64,000 bases of DNA from Thermogemmata fonticola (lineage in GTDB: Bacteria > Planctomycetota > Planctomycetia > Gemmatales > Gemmataceae): positions 1 through 64,000 of the forward strand of contig NZ_JACEFB010000002.1 of the NCBI RefSeq assembly GCF_013694095.1. Direction: 5' to 3'. Below the pieces are notes generated by a model. It was not told where the DNA came from and ran no database searches. It worked only from the letters and a program-made list of their open reading frames with translations. Both the position numbers and the translations under genes were made by a program. Shown here piece by piece: positions 8,579-18,902 of the stretch (positions are counted from its first letter, which is position 1; every line of letters begins with the position of its first letter).

Positions 8579-9859
8579 TTACGGAGTTTCATTGATATAA
8601 CCGATGGTTTCGGATAAACGGGGGTCCCGGATGGGGATCAAGGGCGCCCGCTGCAAGCCCCAGAGGGCTGTCAGGAGCAGAACCCCGGTGAAGCAGATCC
8701 AAGCGGCAGCGTCCATCCAATGGAAATGAATAGTGGCGGGATGGAGGACGGGGAGGATCTGCCAATACAAGTCGCAAGCGTGCATGAGCAGGATCAGGGC
8801 GGCGCTAGCGGCTAGCCAACGGGGATTCCGTTTATGAGCGCGGGGCAGAAGCATGAAGAAGGGAACAACAAAGTATAAGATGGGCAAAAGCATGGAGAGG
8901 TCGTACCATGAGCCGTTGCGACGGAGCAAATAGAATTGTGTTTCCTCAGGCATATTACCATACCAAATTAGAAAGTACTGTGAAAAGGCAATATAGGCCC
9001 AGAAGATGGTGAGGCCGAACATGATTTTCGCGGCGTCGTGCAGATGTTCCATCGTAATTGTTTTCTGCAAATAACCGCAAGCGTGCAAGGTCAGAACGAT
9101 GAGGACAGCCAGAGAGAGGCTGCCGCGAAAACCTCCCACCCAAAAGTAAACGCCGTAAATGGTGCTGAACCAGGTATATTGCAGGCTCATCAGCCAATCG
9201 AAAGCGAAAAATGTGCTGCTCAGACCGAGCAGGACCAGCCCCAGCGGCGCCCATCGCTGCATGCGTAACGTGAGGGCAGCGCCACCGACTCGATCTTGCT
9301 CGAAGGACCAATGGCGCATCAGAAGTGAATAAATGATCCATATACTGAAATACAAAATGAATCTCGCAAGGAAAAAGGTGGAATCGAAATAGATCCTTTT
9401 GACATGCCAGATGTGTTGTAAATGCTCATCCTCCGGCGGTGTTCCATGAATGAAGGAATACCAGGTATGGAGTTGTCCGCGAAAGATGCCGATGAGCAGG
9501 GGCAGGGAGAGCAAGCTCAGGGGAAGGAGAGCGCGGTGGATGTTTTCATAGATGCGCCGCAATCCGACGGACCATCCAGCGTCGCTGACGTGATGGATGA
9601 GGTTCCAGAATAACGCGCCCAAGGCGATATCTAAGGCAAAGACATAGCCGAAGAGGTAGGAATGGAAGAACTGGCGGCCGTTGACGAAAGCTCCCAGGAA
9701 CAGGACGAAGCCAGCGGCGGAAGTGATGATGACCAGGGGGCGGACGATGCCATCAGCCTGGGAGCCTAGCGGAGCGACGGGATCGGGCAAGCCGGGCGGC
9801 GCAGTCAGCTCCTGCGGCGACTGGTTGCTTCCGGTTTCCATCACAGGGGTCGTATTCAT
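8579..9859 (-). CDS. actF: Alternative complex III quinone-interacting membrane subunit ActF
   Basis: A 426-residue polytopic protein of the ActC/ActF (NrfD/PsrC-like) type. About ten hydrophobic segments are visible, with the ActF-typical region around HTWYSFIHGTPPEDEHLQHI and a following WHVKRIYFD. ActF is a membrane subunit of alternative complex III, the quinol:cytochrome c oxidoreductase that replaces bc1. The ATG at 9859 is chosen because the frame upstream of it is just the shadow of actE. It follows the actE stop by 32 bases. Confidence 0.88.
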   Translation of the reverse strand: MNTTPVMETGSNQSPQELTAPPGLPDPVAPLGSQADGIVRPLVIITSAAGFVLFLGAFVNGRQFFHSYLFGYVFALDIALGALFWNLIHHVSDAGWSVGLRRIYENIHRALLPLSLLSLPLLIGIFRGQLHTWYSFIHGTPPEDEHLQHIWHVKRIYFDSTFFLARFILYFSIWIIYSLLMRHWSFEQDRVGGAALTLRMQRWAPLGLVLLGLSSTFFAFDWLMSLQYTWFSTIYGVYFWVGGFRGSLSLAVLIVLTLHACGYLQKTITMEHLHDAAKIMFGLTIFWAYIAFSQYFLIWYGNMPEETQFYLLRRNGSWYDLSMLLPILYFVVPFFMLLPRAHKRNPRWLAASAALILLMHACDLYWQILPVLHPATIHFHWMDAAAWICFTGVLLLTALWGLQRAPLIPIRDPRLSETIGYINETP

Positions 9860-9891
9860 GGTCTCGTCCGTCAGGCGGTGGCGGCGTGCAA

Positions 9892-10773
9892 TCAGGGTTG
9901 GTTGAGCAGGGGGTTGCCGGCGGCGAATTGCAACACCCGCAGGTAAGCGATGATGGCCCAGCGGTCGTGCACGGAGACCTGATGGGCGTATGCGGGCATG
10001 TTGCGGACGCCGTGGGTGATTGTGTGGAATAGCTGTCCGTCGGGCTGAGCCTGAATGTCTGGCGTCACCAAATTGGAAGGGGGGACGGACAAGCCGTAAG
10101 CACCGACGATGCCGTACGCGGCCTCGGCTACCCCTCCGCGCCCACTGGTCCCGTGGCAAACCGCGCAGTGGATGTCAAACTGCTGGCGGCCGCGTTGAAT
10201 GAGCGGCGCCCAGCCTCCCGCCCGCTGGATGGCGTATGGCGGGATGTGATTGACATAGTATCCTTCCCCCACGAGTCGTCCGTTCTCCCAACGGGGTCCT
10301 TCGGGAACTTGGTTCCCTCCTTCGTTGCGGATAGCTGCTGGATTGGCGATGCCGGTGAAATAGCGGCGGTCGGCTTGTAGAAAATCAGGCAGAGGGTCCT
10401 GGTGATAACCGGCGTCCGCGAAATAGTCTGTGCCGTCGTAGGGTACCGTCTCGGCGGGCGGCAGACGGCTGGCACGGCCATCGGGGAAAAACGGACTGCT
10501 GCCCTGGGCGGAGTATTTCGGCTGGTACTTCATGTCGAGGAAGAAGTGCCAGGGAGTCGCATCGCTGGTGCGCCCACGCAGTCCGAGAATGCCCACAAGT
10601 ATGGCGAAGGCGCCGAAGATGGCGGTCAGGAGGTAGAGCCAGCTTAAAAGTGTCGTCCCGCGCTGCCAGGAACTGGCGGCTAACACCAGCGTCACGACGA
10701 ACAGGATCGCGCCAGTCAGCAAGATGGCGGCCAGGAGAGTGTTCATCAGCAGATTGGCGTCGATGCTGTACAT
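9892..10773 (-). CDS. actE: Alternative complex III mono-haem cytochrome c subunit ActE
   Basis: A 293-residue protein with two N-terminal hydrophobic segments (about 10-32 and 42-64) followed by a periplasmic cytochrome c domain. Haem motif CAVCH (C203, C206, H207), with Met in GVRNMPAYAHQ as probable axial ligand. The region from MKYQPKYSAQG to the YYVNHIPPYA segment is typical of ActE. It is the likely electron exit of ACIII toward the cbb3 oxidase encoded downstream. A GGGAGAGGAG ribosome site precedes the ATG by about six bases. Confidence 0.9.
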   Translation of the reverse strand: MYSIDANLLMNTLLAAILLTGAILFVVTLVLAASSWQRGTTLLSWLYLLTAIFGAFAILVGILGLRGRTSDATPWHFFLDMKYQPKYSAQGSSPFFPDGRASRLPPAETVPYDGTDYFADAGYHQDPLPDFLQADRRYFTGIANPAAIRNEGGNQVPEGPRWENGRLVGEGYYVNHIPPYAIQRAGGWAPLIQRGRQQFDIHCAVCHGTSGRGGVAEAAYGIVGAYGLSVPPSNLVTPDIQAQPDGQLFHTITHGVRNMPAYAHQVSVHDRWAIIAYLRVLQFAAGNPLLNQP

Positions 10774-10945
10774 GGCCTACTCCTCTCCCCGGCTCGGCAT
10801 CCGATGCACTCCGGCAGTCAGGCAAGTCATTCCTGGCATTCGTCTTTCTCCTCCCGGCAGCGTTGTTCAACCGCCGGTGCTGTAGGGATGCCTCGTTCTT
10901 ACTACCTGTCCTAAGGGCAGATGGTTGTCTGTTCCTGGGGAAGTT

Positions 10946-13054
10946 CTAACGTTCGATAACAGCCACATGGTGCCCTCCCAGAGATTGCAGGAATTCGCGG
11001 GTATGATCGACATCGAATTTCGGGTCCGTCGCTTCGATCGTGAGGAAGAAGCCGTCTTGTGTGACGCGGTGGAAAGTTGGGTGAGCGTCCAGGGGATGGA
11101 ACAGGCGCGGCAGGCCGCACAACCCGATCAGGGCGAATAGGGTGAAGAAGCCGGCGAAAAGCACCGTCATCTCGAAGAAGACCGGGACGAAGGCCTCCCA
11201 GGAGCGGTATTCTTTGCCGCCTACGATGGTGGGGTAGTAGTAGGTCATCAGGTAGAACTGGAGGGAGACAGCGGTGGCGAGTCCAGTCAGGGCGCCGGCC
11301 AGGGTGAATAAGGGGAGGCGGCTGCGCTGCCGTCCAATGGCTTCCTTCATGCCGTGGACGTAAAAGGGGGTCCAGGCATCGAGGTGAGTGTAACCATGCT
11401 GCCGGGCGGTTTGAGCGGCCTGGAGCAGTTGTTGGGCGTTGGCAAATTCGGCGACAGCGCCCCACGGTTGCCCGCTTCCCTCCGGTGTAGGCAGGAAGGC
11501 CGGCACGGGTTCCTCGGCCGGTGGGATCGTGGTTCGCGGTGGAGCAGGGGGGCCGTATCGGGCGGCCAAGGCGTGATCGGCCGTCGGATAGCGCCCTGCC
11601 TCATCCCGAAGATACTGCTGGGGAGGACCGAAGCGATAGTGAGGATTGGCCATAGGGAGGACGCTTTTGACTTCTGCCAGCGCAATCATCGGCAGGAAGC
11701 GGATGAAAAGCAAGGTCAAGGTGAAGAACAACCCGAAGTCGCCGAGCATCTGGAGCCAATCGACCCAGGTCGGGTAGTAGCGGCCCCAACTGGCGGGCAA
11801 AAAGTCATGATGGAGGGATTGCACGATGATGACGAAGCGTTCATACCACATGCCGACGTTGATGCAGGTGACTATCAGGAGGACAAACCAAGGGGTTTGC
11901 CGGCACCAGCGGACCCAGAAGAGCTGAGGCAGGAGCAGATTGCAGGAGATCATCACCCAATAAGCCCAGGTGTAATCCCCCGTCCAGGCCCGATTGACAA
12001 AGGTTTGCCATTCGTAGGGATTTCCCGAGTACCAGGCGATGAACAATTCCATGCCGTAGGCGTAGCCGACCAGTGAGCCGGTGGCTAACAGGAATTTGCA
12101 CATGACATCGATGTGCTTGGTGGTGATGAGGTTGTGCAGTTTGTAGGCGGCACGGGCGGGGATAAGGCATTGCAGGACCATGGCAAAGCCGCCAAAGATG
12201 GCCCCGGCGACGAAATAGGGGGGAAAGATGGTTGTGTGCCAGCCAGGCAGGATGGAAGTGGCGAAGTCGAAACTGACCACCGAGTGTACGGAGAGCACCA
12301 GCGGCGTCGAGAGGCCGGCGAGCATGAGATAGGCGACTTCATAGTGCCGCCAATGCCGGGTACTGCCACGCCAGCCGAGGGAGAGCAGGCCGAAGAGAAC
12401 TTGCCGCCGCCGGCTTTTCGCTCGGTCCCGCAAGGTCGCTAGATCAGGAATCAAGCCAACGTACCAGAAGATCAAGGAAATGGTGAAATAGGTGCTGACG
12501 GCGAACAAGTCCCAGAGCAATGCCGAGCGGAAGTTCTGGAAAATGTGGTTCGCATTGGGCAAGGGGAACATGAACCAGGCATACCAGAATCGCCCGACGT
12601 GGATGCCGGGGTACACCGCCGCACAGAGGACGGCGAAGATGGTCATCGCCTCGGAAAACCGATTGATACTGGTGCGCCACTTTTGCCGGAAGAGAAAGAG
12701 GATGGCGGAGATCAGCGTTCCCGCGTGGCCAATGCCGATCCAGAAGACGAAATTGGTGATGTCGAAGGCCCAATTGACGGGATTGTTGGAACCCCAGACG
12801 CCGACGCCGGTCGAGATCAGGTAGGTGGCCGCGAGCAGGCCGCCGGTCAGAAGTCCCGAGGCGATGAGGAAGGCCGGCCACCACCAGCCGGGCGGAGATT
12901 GTTCGGTGATGGAGCTGATCTGATGGGTCAACGTCTCGTAAGTGTCCGGTCCCCAGACGAGAGGAATGCGAGGAAGCGGCTCTGGGAAGGGCGAGGGGTG
13001 ACCCAGCGCTTCCTGGGTAGGTGTTTCAGTGTGAGTAACGGCGTTGGAACTCAT
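10946..13054 (-). CDS. actCD: Alternative complex III fused ActC-ActD subunit
   Basis: A 702-residue fusion. Residues 1 to about 490 are ActC, an NrfD/PsrC-type integral membrane protein with about ten helices. Typical stretches are [28 protein letters not shown], and the pair [17 protein letters not shown] and [13 protein letters not shown] linker of about 60 Pro-rich residues leads to ActD (DUF3341) at about 530-702, with its own two helices and the [15 protein letters not shown] segment before a C-terminal alpha/beta part. ActC is thought to bind quinol and couple to proton movement. ActD is usually a separate gene. No stop or frame slip is seen between the parts. Confidence 0.9.
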   Translation of the reverse strand: MSSNAVTHTETPTQEALGHPSPFPEPLPRIPLVWGPDTYETLTHQISSITEQSPPGWWWPAFLIASGLLTGGLLAATYLISTGVGVWGSNNPVNWAFDITNFVFWIGIGHAGTLISAILFLFRQKWRTSINRFSEAMTIFAVLCAAVYPGIHVGRFWYAWFMFPLPNANHIFQNFRSALLWDLFAVSTYFTISLIFWYVGLIPDLATLRDRAKSRRRQVLFGLLSLGWRGSTRHWRHYEVAYLMLAGLSTPLVLSVHSVVSFDFATSILPGWHTTIFPPYFVAGAIFGGFAMVLQCLIPARAAYKLHNLITTKHIDVMCKFLLATGSLVGYAYGMELFIAWYSGNPYEWQTFVNRAWTGDYTWAYWVMISCNLLLPQLFWVRWCRQTPWFVLLIVTCINVGMWYERFVIIVQSLHHDFLPASWGRYYPTWVDWLQMLGDFGLFFTLTLLFIRFLPMIALAEVKSVLPMANPHYRFGPPQQYLRDEAGRYPTADHALAARYGPPAPPRTTIPPAEEPVPAFLPTPEGSGQPWGAVAEFANAQQLLQAAQTARQHGYTHLDAWTPFYVHGMKEAIGRQRSRLPLFTLAGALTGLATAVSLQFYLMTYYYPTIVGGKEYRSWEAFVPVFFEMTVLFAGFFTLFALIGLCGLPRLFHPLDAHPTFHRVTQDGFFLTIEATDPKFDVDHTREFLQSLGGHHVAVIER

Positions 13055-13091
13055 CGGCCAATTCCCGTGTATCCTGCCGGTGGGGGTTCGC

Positions 13092-16000
13092 TTAGGTCAG
13101 CTCCGGGTTAGGGTTGCGCAGCCGAGGCAAATAGCTGGTCCGAGGTTTAGTATTCAGTTTTCCGAGCAAGGCGTATTCTCCGGCGCGGAGTTTAGCCGCG
13201 GCTACGGCGCTGTGGGGGTCCAGCACGTTGCCGAAGATGATCGCCTGGGTGGGACAAACAGCCTGGCAAGCCGTTCGCACCAAGCCATCCGGTACGATGA
13301 CCCGCCCCCAACGGTCCAGGTCGTAGCCCGCCGATTTCGGGTCCTGGGGTTTGCGGTAGGCGGAAGCGGGTCCATCGGGGCGAAAGCTGGCATCGACGGG
13401 GATGGTCCGCCGTCCCTGAGCGACTTCGGCGGCGGCGATTTTGGCTCCATATTTGGCACGTTCGAGGCGCTGGACGCAGTAGGTGCATTTTTCCATGACG
13501 CCGCGCATGCGGACAGTGACATCGGGGTTTTTGAGCATGCGGAGGGATTCGGGAAGTAAGGAGCGCGTCAGGGCGGCGCCTTCGGGAGTCAAAGGCGTGG
13601 GCACCCGCAAGGCATCGAGGTGGCGTTTGTTGTAATCGAACCAGTTGAAGCGGCGGGCTTTGTAAGGGCAGGCGTTAGCACAGTAGCGGGTTCCAATGCA
13701 GCGATTGTACACTTGCAAATTCAGGCCTTCGGGACTGTGCACGGCCGCGTTGACTGGGCAGACCTGCTCGCAGGGCGCCTGTTCGCAATGGAGGCAAGCC
13801 AGCGGCTGGGTAATCACGCGCGGGTCCGCGTCGGCGGTCTGGCCGTCGGTGGAAGAGAAGTAACGGTCAATGCGCAGCCAGTGCATCTCACGATTGCGCT
13901 GGACTTCGTACTTGCCGACCACCGGAATGTTGTTTTCCACCTGGCAGGCGAGGACACAGGCCGAACAGCCGGTGCAGAGGGACAGATCGATGACCATGCC
14001 CCACTGGAAGGGGCTATCGAGGCGTTCGGGCCGGGCGAGATCGAGAGGGAAGCGGCGCTGTTTATCGCGGGCTGGCATGGGAGGCGGGGGCACTTGGCCA
14101 TAGCCTGCCTGGTAGCCGCGGCGGAGGTCCTCTTCGCTCAGATGGCCATCGGGCGGCAAGCCGAGCAGGGGGACGGACGGCGTGGAGGCGGAGGAACTAT
14201 GCCCTGAGCTGTGATCCGCAGACGAGTTGTGATCCGCAGAAGAATGGCTGCCCTCCGGTGCCCTGGAGTGGGACGGCGGCTGCCGGAGCTTGCTCAGGTC
14301 GACTTCCCGCACAATATCCCGCCCGTGGGGGATGACGCCGTGTTCCTGGGTGGTCACCAGTGTCGCTCGGCGGCCCGTTTTCTCCAACCGCACCGAGGTG
14401 AGGATGTACCGGGCTTGTGAGGTTCGCAGGGGGAAGACATTGGTGCCGCCGCCGGTGATGTGCGCCATGCGGAGTTCCCCGCACTGGCCGAAATGCAGGG
14501 CGAGGGAGTAATCCGCTTGCCCCGGCAGCACAAACACGGGGATTTCCACCTGGTAGGAATCGTGGCGGAGGCGGATGACATCGCCGGTGGTCAGGCCAAA
14601 GGTTTGAGCCGTTTGCGGGCTGATCAGAGCGGCATTATCCCACACCAGTTTACTGATCGGATCCGGCAGTTCCTGGAGCCAGGCGTTAAAGAGGTAGCGG
14701 CCATCGTAAAGCGAGTAGTCGGGATGGAAGGTGACTTCCAGGGCGTCCCGCTGCGGAGCGGAAGGGAGGGAAGAAGGCAAAGCGCGTTGAATGTCGGAAA
14801 GCGGGCGCAAGGTGGGACGTAAGGAGGAGCGGCGCTGTTTGTCCTGCTCCGGGGGGAGGAAGCCGAGTTGCTTGTAACGCTGGAAGGCGGCGGAGAGTTG
14901 GGGATCATCCGGGGCCAGACCCGCGCGAGCGGCAAAAACGGTGCGGACGAGTTCATAAGCGGCGGAGCGGGCAGACACGTATGAGGTCACCGGCTTGCCA
15001 TCACGCGGATGCGGGAACTGGGTCAATAGCGCCAGAATCTCCAGGGCGGAGCGGCCTCCGCGGGGTGGAGCTTCCTGTTCAGCGGGTGAAGGAAGGTTGC
15101 TGAGGAGCGGTTCGATCAAGGGTTGGATGCAACAGAGGGTGCCATCGCTGCTTTCGGTATCTCCCCAGCTTTCCAGAAAGTGGGACAGCGGCAGATGCCA
15201 GTGGCAGAGTTCGGACGTCTGATCGTAGTACAAGCCGACGCGGATAGTGGTCCTGGCCTGACGCAGGGCTGCGGCGAATTGCAGATCGGCCGGGGCCGTC
15301 AGAACGGGATTGCCGCCGAGGATGACCAAGGTATCGATGCGGCCTGCACGCAGGGCGTCGGTCAAGGCGGGCAGACCGGCTTCCAGCATTTCCGGCGGAG
15401 GGGGACGGAACTCCCAGAGCGAGGAGGCTTCCAGGGCGGCATTGAGGGTATGTGCCAGGGCATGAACGTAGGCCGGCTGGCGATAGCCGGGCAGAATGGC
15501 ACAGCGTCCCCGGTGCCGAAGCAGGTCTCGCGCCAGCGGTGCCAGCCACCGGCGGGCTGATTCCGGCAACTCCCGTCCCGACGCTTCGTCGACCCTCGCG
15601 GGTAGCTCCGGTAGCTTGCCCGGCAGAGAGGGCGACAGCTCGCGCGTCAAGGCCAGCAGAAAGGCCCCCACCAGGCTGGCCGGCAGGCGGAGGCGGTGAT
15701 CGGCCATAAAGCCGGTGAGTGTGCCGGTGGATTCCACCACGTAGAGGCGGTTAAACTGCTGCGGGGGTCCCTGCCGCCGGCGGGCGAACCGGCGGACCTG
15801 CATCAGGCTGTCCAACTCGATTCCCAGGCAATCGCTATCCAGCACGAGCAGGCAATCGATTTTTTCCAAATCCGGCGTGGGCAGCAGCGGTTGCCCGAAG
15901 GCGATCTCGGTCCCGCGCAGGACTTCGCCGTAATCGACCGGCTCGAAGGTGTACCACTGCGCCTGCGGCCAATTCTGGCGGAGATGCTCCCGAATGCGGC

Positions 16001-16604
16001 GCAAAGCCGGGGAAGGGACCTGCTCGGTTAGCACAGCGAAGCCCTGACCCTGAGCGGAGCGGAGGCGGTCGGCCAGGATACGGGCGAAGCGGTCAAAATC
16101 GTCCCACCGGCGGGAAACACCCCGTTCCACAACGCTGCTGCTGCGCGGCGACATCACCCGATCGGGACTGTACAAGTCCAATATGGCCGCTTGAGCGAAG
16201 GCATCCGTGCTACCCAAACTGGCCGGATGCCGCGGATGCCCTTCAATCTTCGTGGGCCGCCCGTCGTGACTTTCCACCAAAAGCGGCAGGGAGCCGAAGG
16301 GGCGCGGCTGAGCTGTAGCGTAAAATGTGGGCAGCCCGTGAACCACATGCCCCACGCGGTCCTCAGGAACAGCGGAGTAGGGGACGATCGGCAGGTCCGG
16401 ACGTCGGCAACTGGCCAACGTGGCGGCAGCAGCACCGGCCAGGGTATAGGTCAGAAACTGCCGGCGATGCCAATGGGCGGAGAGAGCATCCTCGTCCCGC
16501 GGTTCGGCCAGACCAGCGCCAGCGTAAACATTCACAAAACCGGGAAACTCCTCCACAGGCGCCGGAGCTATCGCCTCTCTGCGAAGATAATCAGGAGGAT
16601 TCAT
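13092..16604 (-). CDS. actB: Alternative complex III molybdopterin-like/iron-sulfur subunit ActB
   Basis: A 1170-residue ActB. An N-terminal twin-arginine-like signal (RRQFL at 47-51, then a hydrophobic stretch ending LASC) precedes a molybdopterin-oxidoreductase-like domain lacking obvious cofactor ligands. A C-terminal ferredoxin module follows. Its Cys groups are [35 protein letters not shown] and a CTYC/CQAVC set. In the third group the second Cys is Thr, so three [4Fe-4S] plus one [3Fe-4S] cluster are expected, as described for ACIII. An insertion with a Ser/His-rich linker (near [13 protein letters not shown]) joins the two halves. The ATG at 16604 is preferred (AAGGGA upstream). A GTG at 16658 is in frame but has no ribosome site. 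Confidence 0.9.
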   Translation of the reverse strand: MNPPDYLRREAIAPAPVEEFPGFVNVYAGAGLAEPRDEDALSAHWHRRQFLTYTLAGAAAATLASCRRPDLPIVPYSAVPEDRVGHVVHGLPTFYATAQPRPFGSLPLLVESHDGRPTKIEGHPRHPASLGSTDAFAQAAILDLYSPDRVMSPRSSSVVERGVSRRWDDFDRFARILADRLRSAQGQGFAVLTEQVPSPALRRIREHLRQNWPQAQWYTFEPVDYGEVLRGTEIAFGQPLLPTPDLEKIDCLLVLDSDCLGIELDSLMQVRRFARRRQGPPQQFNRLYVVESTGTLTGFMADHRLRLPASLVGAFLLALTRELSPSLPGKLPELPARVDEASGRELPESARRWLAPLARDLLRHRGRCAILPGYRQPAYVHALAHTLNAALEASSLWEFRPPPPEMLEAGLPALTDALRAGRIDTLVILGGNPVLTAPADLQFAAALRQARTTIRVGLYYDQTSELCHWHLPLSHFLESWGDTESSDGTLCCIQPLIEPLLSNLPSPAEQEAPPRGGRSALEILALLTQFPHPRDGKPVTSYVSARSAAYELVRTVFAARAGLAPDDPQLSAAFQRYKQLGFLPPEQDKQRRSSLRPTLRPLSDIQRALPSSLPSAPQRDALEVTFHPDYSLYDGRYLFNAWLQELPDPISKLVWDNAALISPQTAQTFGLTTGDVIRLRHDSYQVEIPVFVLPGQADYSLALHFGQCGELRMAHITGGGTNVFPLRTSQARYILTSVRLEKTGRRATLVTTQEHGVIPHGRDIVREVDLSKLRQPPSHSRAPEGSHSSADHNSSADHSSGHSSSASTPSVPLLGLPPDGHLSEEDLRRGYQAGYGQVPPPPMPARDKQRRFPLDLARPERLDSPFQWGMVIDLSLCTGCSACVLACQVENNIPVVGKYEVQRNREMHWLRIDRYFSSTDGQTADADPRVITQPLACLHCEQAPCEQVCPVNAAVHSPEGLNLQVYNRCIGTRYCANACPYKARRFNWFDYNKRHLDALRVPTPLTPEGAALTRSLLPESLRMLKNPDVTVRMRGVMEKCTYCVQRLERAKYGAKIAAAEVAQGRRTIPVDASFRPDGPASAYRKPQDPKSAGYDLDRWGRVIVPDGLVRTACQAVCPTQAIIFGNVLDPHSAVAAAKLRAGEYALLGKLNTKPRTSYLPRLRNPNPELT

Positions 16605-16699
16605 CGTCGCACCGTTCCCTTCGCTCCTGCTGGCAGCCTTGCTTTGAGTCCGGCTCACCTTCGGCTTCGGTTAGCAGGGGTGATCGCTCCGATCATCCC

Positions 16700-17365
16700 T
16701 CAACGATGACAACCCTGGCAGTGCATCGGAGCCTGCACCTGCAACTGCTGCTTGATATCGTAGCCAATGTCCAGCCGGGGCTTGTTCCCGTCCGGCTTCC
16801 AGGATAAATTGGTCACCTGCTCGACCGGACGGAGATGCTTCTCTGGCTCATGATGGCATTGCAAACACCAGCCCATCGACAGCGGCTGATCATGGCGCAC
16901 CATCGGCATCTCGTTGACCGGACCGTGGCACGAGACACACGAGACCCCTTTGTTCACATGCACAGCATGATTGAAATAGGCATATTCCGGCAGCTTGTGT
17001 ACTCGCTTCCAGGCCACGGGCTTGCCGGTCTCGTAACTTTCCCGGATGAGCGTCAGAAGCGGACTGTTGCCTTTAACATTCGCCTTGCGGGGGTTGTGGC
17101 AATTCATGCAGACCTGGGCGCTCGGAACCGTGGCATGCGGAGATTGAAAAACGTGCTGGTGGCAGTAGGTGCAATCCATTCCCAGCCGGCCCACATGCAA
17201 CTGATGGGAAAACGGCACCGGCTGCTCCGGCATGTAGCCCACCCGCGTATAGCTCGGCAGAGCGTAATAGTACCAGGCGAAGACGAACAACCCTAAGCCG
17301 AGCACGGCACCCACCGCCGCCTGGCGCACCTGCACATCCCGCGATCGACGGAAGATCACCGGCAC
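16700..17365 (-). CDS. actA: Alternative complex III penta-haem cytochrome c subunit ActA
   Basis: A 221-residue protein with one N-terminal membrane helix (about 17-35) and five CxxCH haem motifs: CTYCH 65-69, CMNCH 86-90, CVSCH 143-147, CLQCH 167-171 and CQGCH 216-220. This matches the penta-haem ActA of ACIII, which receives electrons from the Fe-S subunit and passes them to ActE. The GTG at 17365 is chosen because a strong AGAAGGGGG ribosome site lies about nine bases upstream. The frame is open further, but that part has no family resemblance. It is the first gene of the ACIII-cbb3 series. Confidence 0.92.
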   Translation of the reverse strand: MPVIFRRSRDVQVRQAAVGAVLGLGLFVFAWYYYALPSYTRVGYMPEQPVPFSHQLHVGRLGMDCTYCHQHVFQSPHATVPSAQVCMNCHNPRKANVKGNSPLLTLIRESYETGKPVAWKRVHKLPEYAYFNHAVHVNKGVSCVSCHGPVNEMPMVRHDQPLSMGWCLQCHHEPEKHLRPVEQVTNLSWKPDGNKPRLDIGYDIKQQLQVQAPMHCQGCHR

Positions 17366-17470
17366 GGAACTTTTCCCCCTTCTGCAACGCCAGCCGGCTC
17401 CACCAGCCCGGCTGTGTTGTTCATGCCCCACGGAGCCTGATCCTGCCGTATTCCCGCCGGAATAGCCGCT

Positions 17471-17488
17471 TTGTGAAACTTTTCACAA
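17471..17488 (-). promoter_or_regulatory. Rex-type operator upstream of the ACIII-cbb3 operon
   Basis: TTGTGAAACTTTTCACAA is an exact match to the Rex consensus TTGTGAA-N4-TTCACAA. Palindromy extends two more bases on each side (17469-17490, ten-base arms, two-base centre). It lies 105 bases upstream of the actA GTG and immediately after the -10 box of a candidate promoter, as expected for a repressor covering the transcription start. Rex is known in other bacteria as an NADH-released repressor of respiratory and fermentative genes. The regulator is not encoded in this window. Confidence 0.75.
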
Positions 17489-17491
17489 AGT

Positions 17492-17519
17492 AGTCTATCA
17501 CCCTGTGTCCTGCCAGCAA
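17492..17519 (-). promoter_or_regulatory. Candidate sigma70-type promoter for actA
   Basis: On the minus strand TTGCTG (17519-17514) and TAGACT (17497-17492) are separated by 16 bases. The Rex-like palindrome begins three bases downstream of the -10 box. This was identified by eye only, and planctomycete promoters are poorly defined. Confidence 0.35.
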
Positions 17520-17765
17520 GGGGGCCCGCGACAAATCGCGACAGCCGCCGGTATAATTCGGTTTCATCGCGGATTTCCCGGAGTGCACCGCTGGATCGAG
17601 GAACATAGGATTCGAGCCACACCAGTCCAAGGCTGCTTGCTCCGCTGGTTCGAGGGTGCTTGCCGGGGGAGAATCAGCAAAGCCCATCGATTTCGGAGGA
17701 GCAGCGCTGCCGTGAAGTGGAGCGGATCACATGCCCAGGAACCCCTCGAAACCGCGGGTGAGGGA

Positions 17766-18752
17766 TCAATCAGGCCCTCGCACATGGGGTTTCACCTTTT
17801 GGAGGAAGAAGTCACGCAATCGGCTGTGCAGTTCGGGCGATAGAGAGGGCAGATCGCTGGCTGCGGCGTTGCTCCGCACCTGTTCTGGCCGCCGCGCGCC
17901 GGGGATCACGACCGTCACGGCGGGATGATCCAGGCACCAGCGCAATGCCAACTGCGGCAAGGGCAGCCCCGCAGGAACCAGAGCCTGGAGCTGTTCGACC
18001 AGTTCCAGCCCTTTTTCAAACCCTAGCCCGGCGAAGGTTTCCCCCACGTTGAAGCGTTCGCCGTTGCGGTTGAAGCTGCGATGGTCATTGGGAGCGAAGG
18101 TTGTCTGCGGCGTATATCTCCCGCCTAATAAGCCGGAAGCTAAGGGCAGGCGTACGATGATGGCCACGCCGCGCTGCTGGCAGCGCTCCAACAACCCGCA
18201 CAAAGCCGGCGTCTGCCGGAAAATGTTGAAGATGATCTGGAGAGAAGCACAATCGGGATGCCGGAGGCATTCTTCCGCCTCCTCGACGGATTCCACACTG
18301 GCGCCAAAACGGGCGATTTTCCCCTCCCGTTGCAATTGGCGGAGCGTGTCCCAGAGTTCCTCACGCTGCAGTTGTTCTCGCGGCAGGCAGTGCATTTGCG
18401 TCAGGTCCAACTGTTCGATGCCCAAGCGCCGGAGCGACGCTTCGATGTGCTGGCGGATGACCATCGGCTGGAAATTCTCCGGCCAGCCAGGGGTCGGGAA
18501 GCGCCCAAACTTGGAGGCGATAAAGAACCCCTGGCGGCCCCGTTCGCGCAGAAAACGGCCAATGAGAGACTCGCTGCGCCCCACACCGTATACGTCGGCT
18601 GTGTCCAGAAACGTGACGCCGGCCTCTGCCGCTGCATGCAACACCGCCAGAGCCTCGGACTCTGTGATGTCACCCCACTGGTCGCCCCCGAGTTGCCAGC
18701 ATCCCAGCCCGACTTCGGAAACCGGTACCCCGGCAAACAGCCGACTCTTCAT
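17766..18752 (-). CDS. Aldo/keto reductase
   Basis: A 328-residue TIM-barrel oxidoreductase of the AKR family using NAD(P)H on carbonyl substrates. The catalytic tetrad is visible: Asp50, Tyr55 (LDTADVYG), Lys81 (IASKFG) and His121 (LTQMHC). The C-terminal part has LALRWCLDHPAVTVVIPGARRPEQV, cut here to its recognisable core LDHPAVTVVIPGARRPEQ, typical of the AKR cofactor-binding end. The substrate cannot be inferred. It reads toward the ACIII operon but is separated from actA by 400 bases holding a new control region. Confidence 0.9.
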   Translation of the reverse strand: MKSRLFAGVPVSEVGLGCWQLGGDQWGDITESEALAVLHAAAEAGVTFLDTADVYGVGRSESLIGRFLRERGRQGFFIASKFGRFPTPGWPENFQPMVIRQHIEASLRRLGIEQLDLTQMHCLPREQLQREELWDTLRQLQREGKIARFGASVESVEEAEECLRHPDCASLQIIFNIFRQTPALCGLLERCQQRGVAIIVRLPLASGLLGGRYTPQTTFAPNDHRSFNRNGERFNVGETFAGLGFEKGLELVEQLQALVPAGLPLPQLALRWCLDHPAVTVVIPGARRPEQVRSNAAASDLPSLSPELHSRLRDFFLQKVKPHVRGPD

Positions 18753-18902
18753 GCTGGTTCCCTCGCGTCAAGTTTCCAGAAGTTTTTTCCCCACCGTGGT
18801 CTGAGAGTTTCCCCACTCGCAAGCCGGAAAACCGGAGCCGATCGATGCCGTCGCAATCGCGGTTCCAGCCGCACCGGATAACGGTTCCACCCGCCCCCCA
18901 AC

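Larger units (their letters stand above)
17366..17765. other. Intergenic control region upstream of actA
   Basis: A 400-base gap without a credible gene between the aldo/keto reductase stop and actA. It contains the Rex-like palindrome and a candidate promoter listed separately. The leader between the palindrome and actA (about 105 bases) has no obvious riboswitch or strong hairpin by eye. Confidence 0.7.

Noticed and set aside
10777-10839. A 20-codon minus-strand frame just upstream of actE
   Set aside because: It has a GGGAGGAG stretch upstream, but the spacing is long and the frame carries the actE ribosome site; evidence too weak to call a gene.
16540-16560. A single TTCACAA half-site inside actB
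   Set aside because: It lacks the second arm, so it is not a Rex operator.
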